Shown here piece after piece: positions 1 through 9,616 of a stretch of 64,000 nucleotides of DNA; positions within the stretch are counted from its first letter, which is position 1, and every line of letters begins with the position of its first letter. The notes under the pieces were generated by a model. It did no database searches and was not told the origin of the DNA. It worked only from the letters and a program-made list of their open reading frames with translations. A program made the position numbers and the translations under genes. Location of the stretch: positions 124,001-188,000 of the forward strand of contig JAWQUS010000030.1 of NCBI GenBank assembly GCA_036365455.1, given 5' to 3'. Source of the stretch: Macrosoma leucophasiata (Eukaryota; Arthropoda; Insecta; Lepidoptera; Hedylidae).

Positions 1-164
1 TCTCCGCTGGACAAAAAGATGCTCATAACACTGGTGTGCGTCATAAGGAATGGTTACATTTTGTCGACTATTACTCGCAAACTTGTCGGCGTGATTAAGG
101 TGTACACACTTGTGCCAAAATTCAAAATATTTTGAATTTTGAATTTTGTTCCTTGTTTACTACG

Positions 165-940
165 GAACCCTAAAAAACCGGGCCAAGTGCGAGTCGAACT
201 CGTGCACAAAGGGTTCCGTACAAAATATTGCATAAAAATTACGTTTGTTGTATGGGTTTAATATTTACTTTATATTAATTTAATTATTTATTATGGAAAT
301 ATACAACATAAGACATAAAAATTTTAAGCTACTTGCTACCGTTATTAAATTCGAGCAAAAAATAGCCTGGTGACAGTCAGACGGACGGACAAAAAGACAG
401 ATAGCGGAGGATTAGTAATCCGTCCGTTTTTACCTTTTCAAGTATGTACGAAACCTCCTAAAAGATAGAACTAAGATACAGAATACGTTAAAAATATTCG
501 ATATGATTCTTTAAATTGACATAACTTTTTTATTTCTGAACCGATTATGTATTTTAGTTATTCCATATGAAACAAACACAAAATGTTAAGTAAAACTTAC
601 CACAATATATCATGAAAACCGCAAATCGAATAAGCCGTTTCTGAAATTAGCGTGCACAAACACACAGACAAACAGACATTTTTTCGGGATAAAAAGTACC
701 CAGTGTTGTGCGCCAAACGTTAAAGTATAATCATACCAAGTTTCATTGTAATCGGACTTTTAGTTTTTATGTGATGCTTGAACAAACAGACAGACAGTCA
801 AACAGATAGACAGACAAAAAATTTCTAATTACATATTTGTATTAGGTATCGATCTAGTAACATCCCCATGTATTTATTTTTTCAATATTTTTAATGTACA
901 GAATTTACACTTCTATAGTTTTATTATAAGTATAGATAAG
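165..940 (+). repeat. Interspersed repeat family G, copy 1
   Basis: This segment contains the GGAACCC/GGGTTCCG pair, several GACAGACAGAC-type runs (380-400, 785-815) and a stretch on cattle-like 'AAACAAACAGACAGACAG' motifs. It matches, inverted, the sequence at 39985-40350 plus 41941-42200. It carries no open frame. Bases 1-164 show nothing recognised. Confidence 0.5.
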
Positions 941-1497
941 ATGCCTGAAGACAGATAATCCACTTTTACCAAGATAACTTAGTTTAATCAATCATTGTCT
1001 ATGTATCTACAGATTAATTGATAGAACAAGAATTTACTTTCAATTAAGAATGCAAGTTTATCTGCAAACAATATAAAAAAATTACAGAGAGTTAACAATA
1101 TAAATACCAGGACTGCATAACTCAAATAGAGTTAACTAATAAACTTCGTGCCTCCGAGCATTCCACGGGACTCCATTAATTAAAAAATGTAAGCTCTTAA
1201 CAAGAGAAATAGGTTTCATCTAGAAAAAAAGCGGCATTGTGTAGCGCGGGATTCCGGAAAGTAAGTTCATTGCCGGGCGCGGAGTCTGCCGTTGACGGAG
1301 GTAGCTCGTCTTGCCACTACACGATTGTAGGATGGTTTTGTTTGCTATTACGGTTTACACGGTTTAACGGTAACAATGTAGAATTTCGTAATTATAAACG
1401 AAAAGTAATTTTTCCTTTTAAGGTACGGAACCCTAAAAATGTTCGTAGAAAATATTGAACTTTACAATATTGTGAACAGACTGCGTGCACTTGCAAG
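941..1497. other. Intronic sequence, nothing recognised
   Basis: AT-rich intron upstream of the PH exon. The GC-rich patch at 1235-1330 was examined for the missing N-terminal PH exon and gave no convincing PH sequence. Confidence 0.5.
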
Positions 1498-1682
1498 TGT
1501 ACCGCGACTCGAAGGCGCGGTGGGGCGGCGCGGCGAGCAAGGCGTCGCTGTCGCTGCAGCACTACCTCGGCTGCGAGGCCGGCTTCACGCTCGACAAGCA
1601 CTCCCACACGCTCGCGCTGCTCTGCACTGACTTCACCGCGGTGCTCGCCTTTGAGACCAGGGAACGGCTGATACAATGGCAG
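1498..1682 (+). CDS. Dok7: Dok-7-like exon: second half of PH domain
   Basis: The exon starts after AG at 1496-1497 with two bases completing a Val codon, and ends CAG before the donor GTATGC at 1683. It encodes about 61 residues, from VYRDSKARW to LIQWQ, including the PH core HTLALLC and the C-terminal helix with its conserved Trp (ERLIQW). It ends in phase 0. It is GC-rich, unlike the AT-rich intron on either side, which supports real coding sequence. Confidence 0.5.
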
Positions 1683-4600
1683 GTATGCATCAATCGTTTT
1701 TGTTTAATCATTCTTCAAAACTAGTTTAGTGGCCTGGATGTAATATGCCACTACAGTTAGGCTTCATGTTCCGAGCAAGGCTTCCCTGACCTTGTTGCAC
1801 TGTGAGGCGGTCTTCATGCTCGACAAGCACTCGGACACACTTGCGCACCTCTGCTCACCTACAAACTGACTTCACCGCAGTACTCGCCTTTGAGACTAGT
1901 GAGCGACTGATACAATGTCAGGTATAGTATTCATATTTATTTATCCGTCTTCTTAATCATCTCGCCACTTATTGTACATAAATAATTTTATTTTAACTGC
2001 TAAGTCGGCAAAGTATTTTAATATCGGTTGTATAGCTATATCTTAATGTATTGAAAGTGGCAAACAAGCATGCAGTTCACATTGATGTTAAGTGATGACT
2101 GCAGCCTATAGAAGCTTACACAAAGACCAAAGAACAAAATGTAGATGCGTTGCTACTTCTGAGACCTAAGGTGTTAAGCCTCTGTTCCTGAAATTACAGG
2201 GCCGTACGCCACTTGACCGTAACACGATACTGCTGAACATTTAGCGGCAAGTATATATCGTAATGCGAACCACCGCGGGCGCAGGCACCAGCCTACGCCC
2301 GCGAGCTCCGTCACTGGAGCTCTACCACCAGTAAAAAAGCTATTAATGCATATCGCTCACTGATTTCGTGATCGTTAAATAAAAGGGGAAGGAAAATCCG
2401 ACGCCGAATATGAGACTTCGGTAGCTTAGTGGTAAAACGGCTGGACTGGCTTTCCTAAGGTCTTTCTAAAGGAGTTTTTTCTTTAATCTATATATATATA
2501 AAAATCAATTGCTGTTTGTTAGTCTCGCTAAAACTCGAGAAAGGCTGAACGGATTTATCTTATCGTGCTTTTGAAATGTTCGTGGAGGTCTGGGGAAGGT
2601 TTAAAACGTGAGAAAAATTCGAACAATTGCCGGAAAGCCCTAAAAACAGCCCTTTTCTTTTTCCCATATAAACGTTTTCTAACTAAAATAAAGACTCAAT
2701 TTAAGCTTTATTGCTATTATATAAAGTTCGTATTAAATTACAAGCACTCACTGTTGTCTAAGCAATGTAGGTGTGTTCTCAACGTCAAAGAGTCAACAAA
2801 TCTTTTTGACAGGACGAAGTCTGTCGGGTCCGCTACTTTTTAATATTATTTTATTGGTTTTTCTTTGTGGTGTATTAAGGATATTTTTATATTGTAACTA
2901 TAAAGCGAATTTTGCAATAATATCGAGCACATTTTACGTAATATAATACGAACCTAACAATTTATCGTGTATCGTTATTTCCGTAGCACGTCAGTAGGTA
3001 ACTGCAGTTAGTAATCAATGCATGTGCACTCGGGTGTCTGCGCTCTAATGAAGCGAAGATGAGCAACTAAATAATATTTGGGATAAAATATCCGGCACAG
3101 GACGTATTATTTGGACTGCAAAACAGCGATTTTGTTTACAAAACAGATTTCACTAACAGAGTTTTTTTTTGTAATGTACTTGACTTTTACATGTATGCTA
3201 CTTACTTATCGTTACTTCTAGAACATTGACTTCGTAGTTAGTTGACTATTGATATGAAAGTAATTAATTAAACATTATACATATTATGTATATATATTAA
3301 AATCAATTGCTGTTCGTTAGTCTCGCCTGTTTGACATGTATATCAAGTTTTACTTGAGACCGGAATCAGAATCAGAATCAGAAACTCATTTATTCATTTA
3401 GGGTGACAGGCACCTCTAAATTAAAGTGAACAAAAATTGATATACATGTCAAACAAGATAAAAATTATATGTAAAGTCAAGAATATAACTAAGATAAAAC
3501 TAAATGTAATAAACTAATGTAAAAGTATATTAGTAGAATATCTCATTTCCCCTTTACAAACTGATAACAAAGAGTAAAAAGAAAAGAAAAAGAGTCATTC
3601 TTTGTCATTCACCGGCAAAGTTCCTAAGGCCAATATGATCTGAGAAAAACTTGCCGGAAAAAACTCAGTCGGCTCTTTTAAAAATATCTCTTAGGCATAT
3701 TTTTACAATTTTACATAATTTAAACAAACTTAAAATTAACGATATAATATGAACGTTACACTTTGATTATTACATTTAACACCCTTGTGGAGCTAGATCA
3801 GCATTTAGCCAAACATTTCTATCCTTGAGATAGTCCTCGAGTTTATAGTAAGCCTTTTTACATAGAGTGCGTTTAATTAATTAATGCTTTGAATTTACTA
3901 TCGGTGAGTTCAGCAATCCCGGATGGGATCTTGTTATAAAATTCAACACTATATCTTAGGAAAGATGTATTAGTTTTCGTCAGTCGAAAACTTGGCAGAG
4001 ACAACTTGTTCTTATTCCTCGTATTATGCCTAACTAAGGCTTAGTTAGGTTAGGTTCGGAGATTTTATCAAACAGATGTAAATTTTTCCTCGCGAAAAGT
4101 ATATTTTCATAGATATAATGGCAAGGGACTGTCATTATATTTATTTCTTTAAATAGTTCTTTCAAAGAATCACGACTACGTAAGTTATACGTCGCTCTAA
4201 TGGCTCTCTTCTGTAATACGAAAATTGATTGTACGTCAGCCGCTCGACCCCACAATAAAATACCATAGGACATGACACTGTGAAAATAGCTAAAATAAAC
4301 AAGTCTTGCAGTGTCTATATCAGTTAATTGCCTAATTTTTCTAACAGCATAAGCTGCGGCAATCAGACGTTTCACTAACTGCCTAATATGTGGTCCCCAT
4401 TGTAACTTCGAGTTAAGCGTTATTCCCAAGAAGGTAGCGTCATCAACAAATTGAATTTTGTCATTGTTTATAAAAATGTCTCCTTCTTTACTTTTTACAT
4501 TAGGGAGGGTAAAACGGATGCATTTGGTTTTTTTACTATTCAGTGCAAGATTATTGACAGTAAACCATTTATGACCTTATTTACAGTATCTTAATCTGGA

Positions 4601-7600
4601 TTTCGTCTGTTCACTTTAAAAACTATTGAAGTATCGTCTGCAAATAAAATTATTTTGGGCATACTGTTAGGCATCAAATGAAGTAAATCATTAACGTAGA
4701 CTAAAAACAGAAACGGTCCTAATATTGAGCCCTGTGGGACACCCATTCCTGTCTTTGCACCTTGAGATTTTACTCCATTCACCTGAACTACTTGTTCCCG
4801 ATCCATAAGGTAAGATTGAACAAGTTGAAGAACTTTATTTTCAAGTCCATAATGATCAAGTTTGCCAATTAATGTATTGTGGTCCACGCAGTCAAACGCC
4901 TTTGAAAGGTCGCAAAATATACCTATAGCATCTTGTGAATCCTCCCAAGCTTCAAAAATATGTTTTAATAAAGCAACACCGGCATTGGTTAAACAACGTC
5001 CTTTTGTAAAACCAAATCGCTGTTCGTGTAAGATGTTGTTTGTATTGAAATGTTGCAGCAATTGAGTAAGCATCAGTTTTTCGAACACTTTACTGAGAAC
5101 GGGCAGAATAGATACCGGTCTATAATTATAAGGGTTTTTATTGTCACCTGATTTAAATAACGGTATAACTTTACTAAATTTTAATAAATCTGGAAAGACT
5201 CCCTGATCAATACATAAGTAAAATATTGAAGCTAAATAAGGAGCTAAGGTATCTATAATCGACTTACACACCATAACAGACATGCCATAAACGGCTGGAC
5301 CGATTTGGTTAATTTTAGTTTTGAATTATTTCTGGAAGCCCAGGGAAGGTTTAAGAGGTAAGAAAACATTTAGTAAGTAAACATATCAATATAATTTTCC
5401 CATACAAGTAGTCCGCACCTATCAAACTTTTGACACATTATTTTAATTGTGAGGCAAAACGATGTTTGCTGGGTCAGCTAGTTATATATAAATAGTTCGA
5501 ATATTTTTCTAGAGAAATGAATATTAAGCTATGCGTACTGTGATCCATCATTCTTCATCTTTCTTTATTTATAAAAAAGAGATATGATAGCAAAATATTA
5601 TTTTAAAAAAAAACTATTAATGTTAAAGCATACATTGGAACGGGGGTAATTGAATTGTGTGGTGCTAGGTGAAAGTATCAGCGCAGCTGGGGGAGGCGCG
5701 GCAGTACCTGTTGCTGGTGGGGGGTGCCGGTGGGGCAGGCGGGGGAGGCGGGGGAGGGGCGCGGCGGCTGCCGGCCGGGCCCGCGCGGCTGCACCTGCAC
5801 CAGCGCCGGTTCGCGCTCACCGCCGGCGTGCCGCCGCGTCTGCTGGGCGTCTGGGAGATCGCGCATCTCAGGTGTGTAGTTTAACAAGTTGGATCTCTTA
5901 GACAGGTATGTATATCATATGTCACATGTCATTCTGAACCAGTGAATATAATTACAGTTTATGCATAAACATAATACTTGATGTATAATATAGTTTACAT
6001 ATTGTTTTTTTATTTAGGAGGTATGGCGTTGTGGAAGGACGATTTTGCTTCGAAGGAGGTTCACACTGCGGAAAAGGAGAAGGCTTGCATGTACTGGTTA
6101 CAGACCAGGCGGCTGAAATCACTAGAGATTTTGACCTCGCGTCACGAGGACAACTGTCTCCAAGAAGACGACCTCTTGGCATGCGAAAAAATGAAGGTTA
6201 ATCCTATTCTCATTTCTGTTTTCAATTTTCAAAATATAGTAAGTAACAAACTCCACTAACACTTTCTTTGTTTTTGCGCAGGAGTCGAGAGTCCCAAATC
6301 TCATAAGGCGTACAGACCAGACACTAGATTGTCTGAACTGAATACAATAGATCGGTCCCTACCACCAACAGACCTGAGATTGTACGAAGATCCCTGTATT
6401 GAAGAGGCGGGTGCTATCTCTCCATACTGGCCTTCAGCTGAAAGAACACATTACCAAGACATGGGTCTTGGAGATACGGTGTCAGTGAATGAAACTATAG
6501 AAGGAACAGATACAGCTCCTTGGAACGGAACGGGTAATGTTATGTTAGAGAGATGTATGAGCTGCATATCCAAACTGGGTGCTCTGTCAAGATCATCAAC
6601 GGCCGCACTCACACCGGGGGCTAAACATTTCAGTCCAGCGTGGACAATGGAAGCAGTGGATGAATCTCACGGTGAAATCACCCTTAACGACAAAACACAA
6701 AATATCGAAGAAGTACCTAGATTAAATAAAAAGACTGAAGAGATTTGTCGGTGTACCTTGGAGCGTCCACCTGATAGACCACCGAAGCCTACAAAATTGG
6801 AGCTTAATTTAAGTAGAAAACCTCCTATTCCCCTGCCCGTGAGATCTTGTAGCCACGCACAATTAGCATCTATAGGTGAAAATGTAACAAAGAATGTAGG
6901 TCCATATGAAAACTACGATGTACCTAAAATTCCATCAGCAGAGGTAAGTTTCTCTATGAATTGTAAGTAGCCATTATATTTTAATTTTTCGTGTAGATTA
7001 TCTCATGTTATTTATGTTTTTGTTTAGGTGGAAGGGGAATATTATGATACTCCAAAAAGACTCAAAGAGTGTTTGAGTAACGATTTGTTTAAGCTTACAA
7101 AAAGTTCAACTTCTAATACGCTTATACTGAAAAAACCCTGTGGTTGTCTCTTGAAATTCGGAAAGAGGCCGAAAGAACCTACTGTGATAGATACCGAAGA
7201 AAATTTCCAACCGGCCAATTGTCCGTGCCAAAGGGTCACGGACTGGGCAAACAATTGGATTAAGCTACCGTACTGCAAGCGCAATACGGAATCAAACGAA
7301 ACATCAGTGCCAAATAAGGAAAATGTGATGCCCTACATGAGCGATCGCAGCGCATTGTACGCAACGATCGATCTATCACGCAAAACAAAACGGAAATTTC
7401 GACCAGACGGGACGGTGACGCCCGACGAGCCGCTAACCCGAAGTCTCGATTCCCGTACCGTCGAAGTGGACGAAGGTCCGTTCGCAAACTACGAAAATCT
7501 GAACTTTGCTCTATCTCTCGAACATTATGAGAATGCAAAGGATCTTCTGAGGAAGGCCGGCGTGACGCAATCGGAACTGGATGCTCTCAGCGCTAACTTG

Positions 7601-9616
7601 AAACCCGTCACGTTCACCAGAGTGAACGGCAGGCACCTGTGCTCGAAGTGCGGTCACGCGCAGGAGGTCGGCGCAAAAGACGCCTGCAAACCGATCTCGA
7701 CCGGACCGAACGACGAATATCTTATGATGGAGCCGAACACCAAGGAGAACAACAGGCTGGAGCGGGACAAACCGTTGCCCTCGGGGTACACGCCGATGTC
7801 GCCGATCACAAACTACGCGTTCCACACCTTAAAGTATCCGGCGAGGAGCCCGATCGGCCGGCTGCTCGACGAGAAGTCCGCGAGCAACCCGACCCTGTGC
7901 GGGCCCGACGAGCCAAAGCGGGTCGTCACGGAGCTCGCGCACGCGCAGATCCACACGGCGAGGGATCCCCGAGCCGAGTACAGGAAGCGGTCGAGCTCCG
8001 CGGACTCGTCGCGGTTCCTCGAGGACGTGAAGGAGTTCGAGGGCAGCGTCGGGAGCCGCGGGTCGGCGTCGTCGATCGAGACGCTGCGGGACCTCGGGGC
8101 GGAGGAGGCGGCGCGGGCGTGCGACTGCGCGACGAGCAAGCACTCGGACGCGGACAGCTCGGAGGCGTCGAAGGCGAAGACGACGACGGCGGGGGGCAAC
8201 CGGGACTCGTCGAGCTCGAACGATTCGGGCGTGTCGAGCTGGTCGCTGCGGGGCGGGGCGGGTGCGGGCGTGGAGGGGGACGGGGAGGGTGGCGGGGAGC
8301 AGTTCGAGCTGCCGGCGACGACGGCGGCGGCGCGGCGCCGCTACCGGAGCGCGCGGCGCGCGGCCTGCCCGCGCTCGCTGTCGCCGCCGCGCCGCTCGCG
8401 CTCGTCGGGCCCGCCGCGCCATCCGCCACGCGACTCCCACAAGTGCTGCTCTGCCGAGGCCGAGGTGCCCGTCGTCATTGTCAAACCCCTGCGAGGTGAG
8501 ATTTATTTCAAAAAACCTTTTTATCTTCATTCATTCTTTACGCTAATAACGAATAATAATAAGCAGATTCATAACATACCAAACGTAATTAGATACAGGG
8601 ACAAAATAAATATTATAGTACATACGTATGTTTCCCATGATGTAATAGCATTCATCTATGTTCTAAAATGTATTAATAAATCATTAGCTTGCCATTAAAG
8701 ACGCATCATTGCAAGTTGGTGGGGACACGTTTAACAAACTTGTGCGGAACTTCCATTAGGAACTTCAGGAATTTGTCCATCGAATGCTTATTATTATTAC
8801 TATAATCATATTTCCGTCCATAAATTGGTGCTTTAAACCAATAAATGCCTTCGAGTTCGAGTGTTTGCATTCGACGGTTATGATGTTGATTAAATATATT
8901 TATTTTCCACGCTTGTACATTAAGGTCGATCGAAATTAGAACGATATATTATCAATCTTCACCATAAATATTGGCGAACTGCATAGCGCAGTACGAAGGA
9001 TCAAAATTAATTTCGTTCTGGGTTACATTACATTACCAAAGTGACTGCGGCTGAGAGTGGCTCTGGGAAACTTACAGACAAGTATCCAACTCAGGTCCCC
9101 AACTTAGCTTAGACTACCGAAGCAGAGGTTATAGTGAATATTATGAACAATACCGCATCTTGTATACAGGCGTGATGGACACGCACAGCACTTCGAGCGG
9201 CACGTCGGACATGTCGGACTACATCGAGACGCTCTCCATCTGCTCCTCACATTCCTCCACCGACACTCCTATCACTATGAGGTTAGTAGTAATTTGTTAG
9301 TTTATTAAACTACTTCTTAGCCTGCTAAAGTGCCTCTACCACCAGTGCATATTTCACTAATTAAAGTTATCCGAACTCTTTAGCTCATTTACGAGGAATG
9401 CAATGTTATCTACATTCTATCTTCAGACAACTTTTCACATCAACACACAATTCCCGTGCATAATATGAATCATGTGTTGTGCTCAGGGTGGTGCGTCAGC
9501 CCAGCACGCTGCGGCCGCGCTCGGGCAAGGAGTACTCCCCGCTGGCGCCGCTCGCGCCGCGCCTCGCCGCCGCCGGCCACCTGCGCGACACGCACCTCTA
9601 CTCCAACCTGCCCTAG
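1498..9616 (+). CDS. Dok7: Dok-7-like adaptor protein (PH + IRS-type PTB), seven exons, 5' end outside the window
   Basis: Exons 1498-1682, 5669-5871, 6018-6196, 6282-6943, 7028-8495, 9170-9281 and 9487-9616 all have AG acceptors and GT donors, and their phases fit with no stop until TAG at 9614-9616. The product in the window is about 978 residues. The first exon gives the second half of a PH domain and exons 2-3 a full PTB domain. Exon order and residues follow vertebrate Dok-7 closely: VYRDS, HTLALLC and GVWEIAHLRRYG resemble Dok-7 VYKDK, HTLAIVC and GQWKLSDLRRYG, and both have FEGG. Dok-7 is a cytoplasmic adaptor that binds phosphotyrosine NPxY-type sites on receptor kinases (MuSK in vertebrates); the insect role is not shown here. 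The tail (exons 4-7) is low-complexity with Pro-rich, Ser-rich and tyrosine motif stretches. It is longer than the vertebrate tail (human Dok-7 is about 504 residues). The start codon and the first PH strands were not found in bases 1-1497. Splicing was inferred by eye, so minor junction errors are possible. Confidence 0.5.
1772..1925 (+). pseudogene. Decayed tandem duplicate of the PH-domain exon
   Basis: This lies 90 bases after the real PH exon and aligns with 1533-1688: CGAGCAAGGC, CTCGACAAGCACTC, TGACTTCACCGC and CTGATACAATG are shared in order. A roughly 10-base insertion around 1854-1864 shifts the frame to an early TGA, and about nine bases are lost near 1801. The copy still ends in CAG followed by GTATAG, a usable donor sequence. 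Similarity continues weakly into the following intron (TTAATCAT). The invariant Trp codon has become Cys (CAATGTCAG). Confidence 0.5.
2055..2332 (+). repeat. Interspersed repeat family A, full copy
   Basis: This is the reference copy for a family of about 280 bp. It starts near GTGGCAAACAAGCATGCAG, passes CTGCAGCCTATAG, and ends GAGCTCCGTCACTGGAGCTC then TACCACCAGT. The last segment is a 7-bp hairpin with a 6-base loop. No coding potential. It lies inside the first intron. Confidence 0.5.
2430..2476 (+). repeat. tRNA-like A-box fragment (SINE remnant)
   Basis: Contains TAGCTTAGTGGTAAAACGG, which fits a pol III A box, followed by GCTGGACTGG. No B box follows, so it is a fragment. A better copy lies at 37380-37455. 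Confidence 0.5.
2487..2837 (+). mobile_element. Helitron-like non-autonomous repeat, copy 1
   Basis: Starts TCTATATATATA, then TCAATTGCTGTTTGTTAGTC and TCGCTAAAACTCGAG, and ends GTCGGGTCCGCTACT. The TC start and the CTAGT-like end (seen intact in copy 2 as GCTAGT) suggest a Helitron-type element. The 3' hairpin could not be confirmed, so the class is tentative. Confidence 0.5.
2838..3285. other. Intronic sequence, nothing recognised
   Basis: AT-rich spacer between two Helitron-like copies; no open frame or family match was noticed. Confidence 0.5.
3286..5482 (+). mobile_element. Helitron-like repeat, copy 2, split by a LINE
   Basis: The left part (3286-3326) matches the start of copy 1 (TCAATTGCTGTTCGTTAGTC TCGC). 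The right part (about 5286-5482) resumes with AAACGGCTGGACCGATTTGG and ends GGGTCAGCTAGT. The intervening bases are the non-LTR element at 3361-5283. Some internal bases present in copy 1 are lost at the junction. Confidence 0.5.
3361..5283 (-). mobile_element. 5'-truncated non-LTR retrotransposon (Jockey/CR1-like), intronic
   Basis: On the minus strand 5283-4591 encodes reverse-transcriptase core: YRPVSILP, DLSKAFDCVDH, GVPQGSILGP and FADD. 4429-4034 encodes the thumb and C terminus (SYGILLWG, LQKRAIRA) in another frame. The link 4430-4590 is shifted, so the element is dead. The 3' end carries tandem TTCTGA units (seen as GAATCA repeats at 3362-3382) in place of poly(A), as CR1-type elements do. 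The endonuclease half is missing. It is inserted antisense in the host gene's intron. Confidence 0.5.
5669..5871 (+). CDS. Dok7: Dok-7-like exon: PH-PTB linker and first PTB strands
   Basis: The exon starts GTG after the acceptor AG at 5667-5668 and ends in AG before the donor GTGTGT. It encodes VKVSAQLGEARQY, then a Gly/Ala-rich stretch of about 20 residues, then ARLHLHQRRFALTAGVP and LLGVWEIAHL. The Gly-rich stretch lies between the first two PTB strands, where vertebrate Dok-7 has a short loop. The split Arg codon (AG + G) is completed by the next exon. Confidence 0.5.
6018..6196 (+). CDS. Dok7: Dok-7-like exon: PTB core
   Basis: Acceptor TTTAG at 6013-6017; donor GTTAAT at 6197. It encodes RRYGVVEGRFCFEGGSHCG, then GLHVLVTDQ and the final PTB helix region ending PLGMRKN. 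RYG, FEGG and the Cys-Gly pair match Dok-7 and IRS-type PTB domains. The phosphotyrosine-contact Arg residues cannot be assigned without an alignment. The exon ends in phase 1. Confidence 0.5.
6282..6943 (+). CDS. Dok7: Dok-7-like exon: proximal tail with first YxxP motif
   Basis: Acceptor GCGCAG ends at 6281; a Gly codon is shared with the previous exon. Donor GTAAGT at 6944. It is open throughout (about 220 residues). Features are a Pro-rich stretch near 6765-6845 with RPPDRPPKP and KPPIPLPVR (possible SH3 ligands) and, at its very end, NYDVPKIP, a YxxP site at about 6914-6925. The start is set by splice-site quality and phase; the TTG or ATG codons inside are not starts. Confidence 0.5.
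7028..8495 (+). CDS. Dok7: Dok-7-like exon: main tail with YxxP, YEN, YxxM and DSG motifs
   Basis: Acceptor TTTAG ends at 7027 and the donor is GTGAGA at 8496; about 489 residues. In order it holds YYDTP (7040-7054), YENL (7490-7501), YENA (7526-7537), a CSKC pair (about 7640-7651), EYLMM (7715-7729), GYTPMSP (7784-7804) and a Ser-rich DSGVSS (8222-8239). From about 7850 to 8490 the exon becomes extremely GC-rich with Ser/Gly/Arg runs. This also opens long false frames on both strands there. The frame continues open past the donor to 8698, but the last 200 bases are AT-rich intron. Confidence 0.5.
8496..9169 (+). other. Intron of the Dok-7-like gene
   Basis: AT-rich, begins GTGAGA and ends ATACAG. 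No named repeat family was recognised in it. Only a weak CTCTACCACCAGTG fragment, like the end of family A, occurs in the following intron near 9333-9347. Confidence 0.5.
9170..9281 (+). CDS. Dok7: Dok-7-like exon: Ser/Thr-rich distal tail
   Basis: Acceptor ATACAG ends at 9169; donor GTTAGT starts at 9282. Joined to the previous exon it reads GVMDTHSTSSGTSDMSDYIE, then a run rich in Ser, Cys and Thr ending TPITMR. DYIE is a possible acidic-context phosphotyrosine. It is too short to be found as an open frame alone; it is accepted because both splice sites and both phases fit. Confidence 0.5.
9487..9616 (+). CDS. Dok7: Dok-7-like terminal coding exon
   Basis: Acceptor CTCAG ends at 9486. It completes an Arg codon and reads VVRQPSTLRPRSGKEYSP, an Ala/Leu/Pro stretch, and finally HLYSNLP before TAG at 9614-9616. 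KEYSPL and LYSNL are further tyrosine sites near the C terminus. The strong GC bias ends exactly at the stop codon, supporting the end of coding. Confidence 0.5.

Noticed and set aside
1235..1460. Candidate N-terminal PH exon or signal-like small protein
   Set aside because: No PH-domain residues and no fitting phase; composition resembles a decayed repeat.
7639..8546. Several long open frames on both strands inside the GC-rich main tail exon
   Set aside because: They are frame shadows of the Dok-7-like exon: low-complexity Arg/Ala/Pro strings, no domain, and stop codons are rare there because of base composition.
8496..8698. Read-through of the main tail exon to a stop at 8698
   Set aside because: The sequence turns AT-rich at a good GTGAGA donor and two downstream exons fit in phase; the extension has no motif. 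A retained-intron isoform cannot be excluded.
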